NCBI GenBank assembly: GCA_028291485.1
Contig: JAQGHZ010000643.1
Span: 1-9,092 of the forward strand
Direction: 5' to 3'
DNA length: 9,092 nt
Source of the DNA: Rubritepida sp.
GTDB lineage: Bacteria; Pseudomonadota; Alphaproteobacteria; Acetobacterales; Acetobacteraceae
In this document: piece after piece, positions 1 to 6,321 of the stretch
Position numbering within the stretch: position 1 is the stretch's first letter
Layout: each line of letters starts with the position of its first letter
The notes under the pieces: model-generated
Seen by the model: the letters and a program-made list of their open reading frames with translations, nothing else
Told to the model about the DNA's origin: nothing
The model's database searches: none
Program-made: the position numbers and the translations under genes

Positions 1-1228
1 CATCCATGGTCACGCGGCCGGAGGAGGGGTCGTAGAAGCGCAGCAGCAGCTGCAGCACGGTGGTCTTGCCGCCGCCCGAGGGGCCGACGAGGGCGACGGT
101 CTCGCCGGGCTCCACGCTCAGGGAGAAATGGTCGAGGGCGGCCGCGTCGGGACGCGTGGGGTAGTGGAAGGCGACGTCCTCGAAGGCGAAGCGGCCCTGG
201 GGCGGCGTCGGAAGCAAGGCGGGGCTGGGCGGCGCGGTGATGGAGGGCTTCGTCTCGATCACCTCGACGAGCCGGTCGGCCGCGGCGGCCGCGCGCTGGA
301 TCTCGCCCCAGAGCTCGCTCATGACAGCGCCGTTGTTGGCCAGCAGCACCGCGTAGAAGACGAAGGCCGAGAGCTCGCCGGCGGACATGCGGCCGGCGAT
401 GACGTCATGCCCGCCGATCCAGAGGCTCAGCGTGATGGCGCCGAAGCCGAGCAGCACCACGCTCAGGATCAGCACGGCACGCGAGGTGACGCGGCGGAGC
501 GAGGCGGCGACGGATTCCTCCACCTGATCCGAATAGTGCCGGCGCTCGTTCGGCTCGTGGGTGAAGGCCTGCACTACGCGCAGCCCGTTCAGCGTCTCCT
601 CGGCGGTGGCGGCGAGGTCGGCCACGCGCTCCTGCGCGGTGCGGGACAGGCGGCGCTCGCGCCGGCCGAAGAGCACCAGCGGCACGACGACAAAGGGCAC
701 GACGACGACGACCACGCCGGCAAGCTTGGGGCTCGTCGTCACCAGCATCGCCAGCGCGCCGATCGCGGTCAGGGCGGAGCGCAGCCCCATGGAGATGGCC
801 GAGCCGATGAGCGCCTGCAGCAGCGCCACGTCGGCCGTCATGCGGCTCAGGATGTCGCCCGTGCGCGCGGTCTCGAAATAGGCGGGCGAGAGGCTCAGCA
901 CATGGTTGTAGACGGTGCGGCGCAGGTCGGCGCCCACGCGCTCGCCGAGCCAGGAGACGAGGTAGAATCGCGTGGAAGAGGTGAAGGCCAGCGCCGCCAC
1001 GATGAGGAACATGAGCAGCGCGGAACGGTTCAGGCCCTCGGAACTGGCATCGGCGAAGCCGACGTCGATGAGCTGCCGCACGCCCTGGCCGATCAGCAGC
1101 AGCAGGGCGGCGGCGAGCAACAGGGCGGCCGCCGCGCCGATGGCGCGCCCGACATAGGGTTTCAGATAGGGAAGGATTAACCGCAGCGACGCGATGTTGC
1201 GGCTGCGGGTGGCGGGGACGTCGGCCAT
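1..1228 (-). CDS. ABC exporter half-transporter, MsbA-related (permease-ATPase fusion), 3' part cut by window edge
   Basis: Inner-membrane ABC exporter of the ABCB/MsbA type; ATP-driven export of a lipid or hydrophobic compound is the family role, but the substrate cannot be told. 409 residues are visible. The transmembrane domain shows six hydrophobic segments at about residues 27-48, 67-92, 149-164, 167-188, 250-275 and 284-305, with the exporter-type loop RFYLVSWLGERVGADLRR near 87-104 and a coupling stretch QAFTHEPNER near 220-229. The nucleotide-binding domain begins near 347 (FAFEDVAFHYPTRPD, including the A-loop Tyr) and reaches Walker A GPSGGGKTT at 382-390 before the window ends; the Q-loop, signature and Walker B lie outside. 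It most resembles the alphaproteobacterial MsbA-related group. The ATG start is chosen because AGGA sits 9 nt upstream and the protein opens directly into a cytosolic N-terminus. It follows dadA on the same strand after a 177-bp gap, so an independent promoter is plausible. Fusion ABC exporters of this type run near 600 aa, so about a third is missing. Confidence 0.93.
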   Translation of the reverse strand, partial: MADVPATRSRNIASLRLILPYLKPYVGRAIGAAAALLLAAALLLLIGQGVRQLIDVGFADASSEGLNRSALLMFLIVAALAFTSSTRFYLVSWLGERVGADLRRTVYNHVLSLSPAYFETARTGDILSRMTADVALLQALIGSAISMGLRSALTAIGALAMLVTTSPKLAGVVVVVVPFVVVPLVLFGRRERRLSRTAQERVADLAATAEETLNGLRVVQAFTHEPNERRHYSDQVEESVAASLRRVTSRAVLILSVVLLGFGAITLSLWIGGHDVIAGRMSAGELSAFVFYAVLLANNGAVMSELWGEIQRAAAAADRLVEVIETKPSITAPPSPALLPTPPQGRFAFEDVAFHYPTRPDAAALDHFSLSVEPGETVALVGPSGGGKTTVLQLLLRFYDPSSGRVTMD

Positions 1229-1299
1229 GCGTGGTCATCCTGTCATGGATGACGCGCGCGTGCATGGCGAAAGCTTGAAGACATGGAGGCCGTCCCGGT

Positions 1300-1392
1300 G
1301 GGCAGCCGGCGCGATCCGGCGGGTCTTTTCCGCCCTGGCGTCTTGCTTTGCATGCGATCGCATGACGTCGGCCGCCCCGTCTCCGGCTGCCC
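1300..1392. other. Nested inverted repeats in the dadA to ABC-exporter gap
   Basis: The 177-bp gap 1229-1405 holds no credible gene. It contains a perfect 10-bp inverted repeat, GGGCAGCCGG (1300-1309) and CCGGCTGCCC (1383-1392). Inside it are a perfect 14-bp palindrome, CATGCGATCGCATG (1351-1364), and a smaller stem GGCGG (1318-1322) / CCGCC (1330-1334) with a 7-nt loop. As RNA from either strand this could fold into a closing stem with two side arms. The right arm lies 13 bases beyond the dadA stop codon, so on the minus strand it would be the dadA 3' end and the leader of the ABC gene. No clear U-run follows, so a classical terminator is not supported. It could be an operator (the 14-bp palindrome), a 3'-end structure, or a chance result of high GC. 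Confidence 0.4.
1351..1364. promoter_or_regulatory. Perfect 14-bp palindrome, possible operator
   Basis: CATGCGATCGCATG equals its own reverse complement and lies 123 bp upstream of the ABC exporter start and 42 bp downstream of the dadA stop. A perfect dyad of this length in an intergenic gap is compatible with binding of a dimeric regulator. The core GCGATCGC is also a common high-GC octamer, so it may be incidental. No promoter hexamers could be placed confidently around it. Confidence 0.25.
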
Positions 1393-1405
1393 TCCGGACC
1401 GCCTC

Positions 1406-2659
1406 TCAGCCGTAGCGCGACACGGCGAGGTCGGCGGTCTCGATGTCGGGCGTGACGCCCGAGACGAGGTCGGCCAGCACGCGGCCCGAGCCGCAGGCCA
1501 TGGTCCAGCCCAGCGTGCCGTGGCCCGTGTTGAGGAAGAGGTTCTGGTACTTCGTTGCCCCGATGATGGGCGTGCCGTCCGGCGTCATCGGGCGCAGGCC
1601 GGTCCAGAAGCTGGCCCGCGCGATGTCGCCGCCGTCGGGGAAGAGGTCGCCCACGGAATATTCCAGCGTGTCGCGCCGTGCCTGCCGCAGATGGAGCGAG
1701 AAGCCGGAAAGCTCCGCCGTGCCGCCCACGCGGATGCGGTCGCCGAGGCGGGTGATCGCGACCTTGTAGCTCTCGTCCATGACGGTGGAGACGGGCGCGG
1801 CCTCGGGGTTGGTGATGGGCACGGTGATGGAATAGCCCTTCACTGGATAGACCGGGATCGGGATGCCCAGCGGCCTCATCAACCCCGTGGAGAAGCTGCC
1901 CAGGGCGACGACGTAGCGGTCGGCGGTGAGCGTGCCCTGGTCGGTCTCCACGCCCGTGATCCGGCCGCCCTCGGCGAGGAGGCGGCGGATGGTCACGCCC
2001 TGGCGGAAGGTGACGCCGGCGGCGGCCGCGAGCTTCGCCAACTCCTGCGTGAAGACATGCGCGTCGCCGGTCTCGTCGCCGGGCAGGCGAAGTCCGCCGA
2101 GGTATTTCCCCGGCACGCGGGCCAAAGCCGGCTCTGCGCGCGCGCAGCCGGCCGCGTCGAGCAATTCGTAGGCCACGCCCTCCTTCTCGAGGACGGCCGT
2201 GTCGGCGCCCACGTGGTCGAGCTGCTTCTGGGTGCGGAAGAGCTGCAGCGTGCCCTGCATGCGCTGATCGTACTGGATGGCGGTCTCGGCGCGCAGCTCG
2301 CGCAGCATGTCGCGGCTGTATTCGGCGACGCGCACCATGCGGCCCTTGTTGGTGGCGTAGGCGGCCTCCGTGCAGTTGGCGAGCATCCGGACGAGCCAGG
2401 ACCAGAAGGCGGGGTCGAATTGCGGCCAGACCACCAGCGGGCGGTGGCGCATCAGCAGCCACTTGATCGCCTTCACGGGGATGCCGGGGCCGGCCCAGGG
2501 CGCCGAATAGCCGGGCGAGACCTGGCCGGCATTGGCGAAGCTCGTCTCCATCCCCGGGGCGGGCTGGCGGTCCACGACCGTGACCTCGTGACCGGCCTTC
2601 GCCAGGTACCAGGCGCTGGTCACACCGACCACGCCGCTGCCCAGGACGAGGATGCGCAT
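1406..2659 (-). CDS. dadA: D-amino acid dehydrogenase (DadA)
   Basis: FAD enzyme that oxidises D-amino acids, chiefly D-alanine, to the 2-oxo acid and ammonia, passing electrons to the respiratory chain at the inner membrane. The 417-residue product is close to the family length (E. coli about 432). Visible features: the Rossmann dinucleotide motif GSGVVG at 7-12; the family stretch ETSFANAGQVSPGYSAPWA near 39-57; NKGRMVRVAEYSRDML and LQLFRT in the substrate domain; PVYPVKGYS; and the C-terminal FAD region FWTGLRPMTPDGTPIIGA followed by LNTGHGTLGWTMACGSG. The match to E. coli DadA is recognisable along the whole length. ATG at 2659 is preferred over the adjacent in-frame TTG at 2662 because GGAGAG lies 5 nt upstream of the ATG. 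It is divergent from an Lrp-type regulator, as with dadR-dadA in Pseudomonas; the usual neighbour dadX (alanine racemase) is absent here, replaced downstream by an ABC exporter. Confidence 0.97.
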   Translation of the reverse strand: MRILVLGSGVVGVTSAWYLAKAGHEVTVVDRQPAPGMETSFANAGQVSPGYSAPWAGPGIPVKAIKWLLMRHRPLVVWPQFDPAFWSWLVRMLANCTEAAYATNKGRMVRVAEYSRDMLRELRAETAIQYDQRMQGTLQLFRTQKQLDHVGADTAVLEKEGVAYELLDAAGCARAEPALARVPGKYLGGLRLPGDETGDAHVFTQELAKLAAAAGVTFRQGVTIRRLLAEGGRITGVETDQGTLTADRYVVALGSFSTGLMRPLGIPIPVYPVKGYSITVPITNPEAAPVSTVMDESYKVAITRLGDRIRVGGTAELSGFSLHLRQARRDTLEYSVGDLFPDGGDIARASFWTGLRPMTPDGTPIIGATKYQNLFLNTGHGTLGWTMACGSGRVLADLVSGVTPDIETADLAVSRYG

Positions 2660-2790
2660 CAAGTCTCTCCGGAACGGGAATGAATCAGGATAGCCGGCGG
2701 CTCCTGCGCATTTGCGTGCGTACCGTGACAGGATCTGCGGTTGAGGGCGGTATCTTGCATGATTCTGTGAAGAGACCGCAGGATATGCAG
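2660..2790. promoter_or_regulatory. Divergent dadA / Lrp control region
   Basis: This 131-bp gap must carry the promoters of both divergent genes and is the expected binding region of the Lrp-type regulator. Two things stand out. CAGGAT occurs three times on the plus strand (2686, 2729, 2779), 43 and 50 bp apart, roughly four and five helical turns. The first copy begins an interrupted inverted repeat at 2686-2706, CAGG-at-AGCC / GGCT-CCTG. The second lies within CAGGATCTG, which has CAG/CTG ends as in Lrp-like sites. No convincing -35/-10 pair could be placed for either gene, so operator calls are inference from context. Confidence 0.5.
2665..2670 (-). promoter_or_regulatory. dadA ribosome binding site
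   Basis: On the minus strand GGAGAG is followed by ACTTG and then ATG, a 5-nt spacing. This decides the ATG start at 2659 rather than the TTG one codon upstream, which would leave only a 2-nt spacing. Confidence 0.7.
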
Positions 2791-3237
2791 ATGCACGCGC
2801 TCGACGAGATCGACCTGGCCATGCTCCGCCAACTTCGCGCGGACGCGCGGATCACCAACGCCGCCCTGGCCGCGGCGGTCGGTCTCTCGCCCTCCGCCTG
2901 CCTGCGCCGGCTGCGGCTGATGGAGACCCGCGGCGTCATCCGCGGCTACACGGTCGTGCTGGAGGAGCAGGCCCAGCCCGGCCATGTCACCGTCATCGTG
3001 CAGATCACGCTCGACCGACAGACCGACCAGCATCTCAAGCGCTTCGAGGCCGCCGTGCGCCGCTGCCCCGAGGTGCGGCAATGCTTCCTCATGACCGGCA
3101 TCGCCGACTACCTGCTGCATGTGGAGGCGCGCGACGCCGCCGATTACGAGCGCATCCACAAGGAGCAGCTCGGCCGCATGCCCGGCGTGGCCCGCATCCA
3201 GTCGAGCTTCGCGATCCGGGCGGTGATTCGCGGATAG
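2791..3237 (+). CDS. Lrp/AsnC family transcriptional regulator, probable dadA regulator
   Basis: Cytoplasmic DNA-binding regulator that senses an amino acid through its C-terminal RAM domain and assembles as dimers and higher oligomers. The 148 residues match the family's usual length. Residues 4-53 form the N-terminal helix-turn-helix: LDEIDLAMLRQLRADARI, then VGLSPSACLRRLRLMETRGVI, whose recognition helix starts at S33. Residues 64-148 form the alpha/beta RAM domain, with the effector-site motif TGIADYLLHV at 102-111 and the closing GVARIQSSFAIR. ATG at 2791 is chosen because AGGA lies 7 nt upstream; ATG at 2785 is also possible but sits one base from that AGGA. Longer in-frame starts would add residues that the family lacks. 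Its position divergent to dadA is that of dadR in Pseudomonas, so control of dadA by alanine is likely (inference). The stop codon is followed after one base by a tandem repeat array. Confidence 0.93.
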   Translation: MHALDEIDLAMLRQLRADARITNAALAAAVGLSPSACLRRLRLMETRGVIRGYTVVLEEQAQPGHVTVIVQITLDRQTDQHLKRFEAAVRRCPEVRQCFLMTGIADYLLHVEARDAADYERIHKEQLGRMPGVARIQSSFAIRAVIRG

Positions 3238-3238
3238 A

Positions 3239-3462
3239 GCGCGATCGGCTGAGGCAGCTTGGCCGAAGCCGTGAATCGCCCTCTCGGCAGAGTCCGGCGC
3301 GATCGGCTGAGGCGGCTTGGCCGAAGCCGTGAATCGCTCTCTCGGCGAAGTCCGGCGCGATCGGCTGAGGCGGCTTGGCCGAAGCCGTGAATCGCCCTCT
3401 CGGCAAAGTCCGGCGCGATCGGCTGAGGCGGCTTGGTCGAGTCGCCCTCTCCCATAGGTCCG
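3239..3462. repeat. 58-bp tandem repeat array, about 3.9 copies, with internal hairpins
   Basis: Units lie at 3239-3296, 3297-3354, 3355-3412 and a diverged, shortened one at 3413-3462. Each starts GCGCGATCGGCTGAGG. The first three are all 58 bp; units 1 and 3 and units 2 and 3 differ at two positions each, units 1 and 2 at four. Unit 4 has lost 8 bp from the middle and decays at its end. Within a unit CGGCTT-ggccg-AAGCCG forms a hairpin, enclosed by GCGAT / ATCGC. Unit 1 has CAGCTT, which breaks one pair with no compensating change. 58 is not a multiple of three and the frames are inconsistent with the flanking proteins, so the array is non-coding. It fills most of the 257-bp gap between the regulator and the PEPC-like gene. 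The remaining 32 bp (3463-3494) show no clear promoter. Confidence 0.95.
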
Positions 3463-3494
3463 GTCGTTTTCCCTGGAATCCGGGGCCTTCGCAG

Positions 3495-6302
3495 ATGCAG
3501 CATGCGCGAATGCACGATGCGATGCCCTCGCCTTCGCTTCTCGATGACCTGCTGGCCCGGCTGCATGCCGCGCGGCTGGCCTCCGCCCAGGATCCCTTCG
3601 GAGACCCGGTGCTCCTGCTGGCCCTGGCCATCAGCCGGCGGCTGGACGACGGCTCGCTGGACATGGACGGGCTGGAGGGGCTGGTCCAGGACCTTTCCGA
3701 CGATGCCGCCGCCGGGCGGGCCAAGCGGCTGGCCGCCTATCTCGGCCACGTCCCCGGCACACCGCCGGCCGCGGCGCTGGAGGCCGTCGCCGCACGGCTG
3801 GTGCGGCCCGATCCGCTCGACAGCCCGGTTCCCTTCGCGGCGTTCAAATCCTCGGTGGAGCGCACGCGCTTCGCCGCCGTCTTCACCGCGCATCCGACCT
3901 TCTCGCTGCCATCAGCGACCGGCGCCAGACTCGCCGAGGCCGCCACTACGGGCGAGCCGCCGCCGCGCGGCATTCCGCACCGCCCCACGCCCGTGGATCT
4001 GCGGGAGGAATTCACCCAGGCCAATGCCGCCATCCTGCGCGGCCGCGACGCGCTGGACCGGCTGGCCGAGGCGCTGTTCGGCGCAGCGAAGGCGGTCTGG
4101 CCGGACCGCTGGCACACGGTCACGCCGCGCCCGGTCGTGCTGACCTCCTGGGTCGGCTACGACACGGATGGGCGCACCGATATCGGCTGGTGGGACACGC
4201 TGAAGCTGCGCCTCGACATGAAGCGCTACCAGCTCGAGCGGATGTCCGCCCAGTTGGAGCCGCTGGGCGAGGCCGCGGCGCCCATCCGCGCGCGCATCGC
4301 CACGGCCCTGGAGGCGGTGGCGGGCCAGGCCGCGGCCGTGCCGATCAAGCCCGATCCGGACTCCGTCCAGAAGCTCTCGGGCGAGATGGTCCTGCATCGC
4401 GAAGCGGCGATGACCGACCTTTCCGCCCTTCTGCCGCTCTTCGACGCCGCGTTGGCCGCCGCAACCGACGACGCGGTCCGGATGCAGCTCGCCGTCATCA
4501 GGGCGGGCTTCGCGGCGCATGGACTATCGCTCGCGCACACCCATTTCCGGCTGAACTCGGCGCAGCTGCACAATGCGCTGCGCCAGCGGCTGGACATCAC
4601 CACCTCGCCGGACGACCTCTCCCTGCGCCGCGGCCTGCTGGGGCAGATCAACGCGGCACTGGCGGGTCTCCAGGTCCAGCCCGTGGATTTCGGCGGGCTC
4701 TTCGCCGAGCAGGCCTCGGCCGCCAAGCTCATGATGAGCATCGCGCAGATCGTGAAGCATGTGGACGGCTCCCTTCCCATCCGCTTCCTGATCGCGGAGA
4801 CGGAGACGGGCTACACGCTGCTCGCCGCCCTCTGGCTCGCGAAGCATTTCGGCGTCGAGAAGCACATCGAGATCTCGCCGCTCTTCGAGACCGCGCCGGC
4901 GCTGGAGCGCGGCGAGCGCGTGCTGGACGAGGCGCTGCGCAGCCCGCATTTCCGCGACTACCTGCGCCAGCATGGCCGGCTCTGCCTGCAGTTCGGCTAT
5001 TCGGACAGCGGCCGCTATGTCGGCCAGCTCGCCGCCTCCTACCTGGTGGAGCGCCTCAAGCTCCGCCTCGCCGAGCTGCTGAAGAAGCACGGCATGTCGG
5101 ATGTCGAGCTCGTGCTCTTCGACACGCATGGCGAGAGCATCGGCCGCGGCGCGCATCCCAGGAGCCTGACCGACCGGCTGCACTACCTCTTCCCGCCGCA
5201 GGCCCGCTACAACCTCGCCAAAGCCGGCTTCGCGGTGCGCGAGGAATCCAGCTTCCAGGGCGGCGACGGCTACATGCTCTTCGGCACAGAGGCGCTGGCG
5301 CAATCCACCATCGCCCGTGTGGCCGAACATGCCTTCCGCCGCCCCCAGGACACGGGCGACCCCATCTACGCCGAGGCCGATTACGGCGCCGATTTCTTCG
5401 CCACCATCCGGCGCGAGTTCGGCAAGCTGGTCGAGGATCCGGGCTATGCCGCGCTGCTCGGCGGCTTCGGGCCGGGGCTGCTGGAGAAGACCGGCTCGCG
5501 CCCCTCGGCGCGGCAGTCGGACATGGGCGGGCCGGTGCGGATCACCCATCCCTCGCAGCTGCGTGCCATCCCGAACAACGCGATCCTGCATCAGGTGGGG
5601 TGGCTGGCGAATTCGCTGCACGGGCTGGGCCGCGCGGCGGCGGCGAACCCCGAGCTCTTCGCGGAATTGCGGGAAAAATCGCCGCGCTTCGCCCGCGCGC
5701 TGGCCATGGCGGCCCGTGGCGCCGAATGCTCGGACATCGGCGTGGTGCGCGCGGTGATCGGCACGCTCGACCCCGGCACCTGGCTCGACCGCGCGGCGGC
5801 CACGGCGCGGCCGGGCCGGGCGGATCAGCTTCTGGCCGTGGCGGCGCCGCTGGATGCCGTCGGCCTCCAGGCCCCGCTCTGGCGGATGTTCCGGCGCCTC
5901 CAGGCCGACCACCTCGCGCTCCGCGCCGCCTGGCCCGAACTGCCGACCATGCCCGAGCGGCTGGTGCTGCTGCACGCGCTGCGCCTGTCGCTCATCCACC
6001 GGCTCTGGCTGCTGGCGATCTCGATGCCGGAGTTCAGCCCGCGCCACGGCGCCACGCGGGATACCGTCATCCGCCGCATCTTCGCCCTCGACGTGGAGCC
6101 GGCCCTGGACCTGCTCGCCGAGATCTTCCCGGCGGCGCCCGACGCGGTCTCCGGCCTCGACTTCCACGAGCCCGCGGCGCGCGACAGCCGGACCAGCTAC
6201 GCCCGCGAGCATGCGGAGATCTTCGAGCCGATGCGCCGGCTCTTCGCGCTGGTGCGGGGCTGTTCGGCGGCGGTCAGCGAGGAGGTGGGCGCCTTCGGTT
6301 GA
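3495..6302 (+). CDS. Divergent phosphoenolpyruvate carboxylase family protein (PEPC-like)
   Basis: Member of the PEPC family, whose classical enzyme carboxylates PEP to oxaloacetate to refill the TCA cycle. From ATG 3495 it has 935 residues (E. coli about 883). Conserved landmarks: TAHPT with the catalytic His at 133 (E. coli 138), HFRLN with Arg 352, PLFET with Glu 465, GYSDS with Asp 504 (the last two correspond to metal ligands), SIGRG with Arg 551, GSRP with Arg 669 and LRAIP with Arg 690. Departures: HPTE is HPTF; GGDRDGNP is GYDTDGRT; SDSAK is SDSGR; the loop FHGRGGSIGRG is FDTHGESIGRG, so the catalytic His and Arg positions become Asp 543 and His 545; the C-terminal NTG ending is absent. 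It is thus either a divergent working PEPC or a paralogue with another activity. The start is uncertain: ATG 3510 and 3522 are also possible; CGGGG lies about 9 nt before 3495. An in-frame TTG start at 3375 would put repeat DNA into the protein. Confidence 0.88.
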   Translation: MQHARMHDAMPSPSLLDDLLARLHAARLASAQDPFGDPVLLLALAISRRLDDGSLDMDGLEGLVQDLSDDAAAGRAKRLAAYLGHVPGTPPAAALEAVAARLVRPDPLDSPVPFAAFKSSVERTRFAAVFTAHPTFSLPSATGARLAEAATTGEPPPRGIPHRPTPVDLREEFTQANAAILRGRDALDRLAEALFGAAKAVWPDRWHTVTPRPVVLTSWVGYDTDGRTDIGWWDTLKLRLDMKRYQLERMSAQLEPLGEAAAPIRARIATALEAVAGQAAAVPIKPDPDSVQKLSGEMVLHREAAMTDLSALLPLFDAALAAATDDAVRMQLAVIRAGFAAHGLSLAHTHFRLNSAQLHNALRQRLDITTSPDDLSLRRGLLGQINAALAGLQVQPVDFGGLFAEQASAAKLMMSIAQIVKHVDGSLPIRFLIAETETGYTLLAALWLAKHFGVEKHIEISPLFETAPALERGERVLDEALRSPHFRDYLRQHGRLCLQFGYSDSGRYVGQLAASYLVERLKLRLAELLKKHGMSDVELVLFDTHGESIGRGAHPRSLTDRLHYLFPPQARYNLAKAGFAVREESSFQGGDGYMLFGTEALAQSTIARVAEHAFRRPQDTGDPIYAEADYGADFFATIRREFGKLVEDPGYAALLGGFGPGLLEKTGSRPSARQSDMGGPVRITHPSQLRAIPNNAILHQVGWLANSLHGLGRAAAANPELFAELREKSPRFARALAMAARGAECSDIGVVRAVIGTLDPGTWLDRAAATARPGRADQLLAVAAPLDAVGLQAPLWRMFRRLQADHLALRAAWPELPTMPERLVLLHALRLSLIHRLWLLAISMPEFSPRHGATRDTVIRRIFALDVEPALDLLAEIFPAAPDAVSGLDFHEPAARDSRTSYAREHAEIFEPMRRLFALVRGCSAAVSEEVGAFG

Positions 6303-6321
6303 GCGCGCTAGGCTCGGTCGC

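Noticed and set aside
128..1180. Plus-strand open frame of 350 codons opposite the ABC exporter
   Set aside because: His/Gly/Arg/Gln-rich with no domain; antisense shadow of the exporter.
405..2462. Long minus-strand frame overlapping dadA and the ABC exporter, and the plus-strand frame 1283-2683
   Set aside because: Both are compositionally biased and cross real genes in other frames; dadA and the exporter match their families along their full visible lengths.
2741..2769. Sigma-70-like promoter for the Lrp gene starting with TTGAGG at 2741
   Set aside because: At the proper spacing the -10 position reads TCTGTG, too poor a match to call.
2680..2790. Longer N-terminus for the Lrp regulator from 2680
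   Set aside because: The extra residues have no family counterpart and would occupy the divergent promoter region; ATG 2791 gives the normal Lrp length.
3239..3462. CRISPR array
   Set aside because: The 58-bp units are directly contiguous with no unique spacers and there are no cas genes; it is a tandem repeat.
3375..3494. Upstream TTG start for the PEPC-like gene
   Set aside because: It would add 40 residues translated from the tandem repeat and following spacer, unlike the family; ATG 3495 places the catalytic His at 133, close to E. coli 138.
3144..3893. Minus-strand frame through the tandem repeat, with a repetitive peptide
   Set aside because: The 58-bp period is not a multiple of three, so the repeat translates differently each copy; no coding signature, and it overlaps two real genes.
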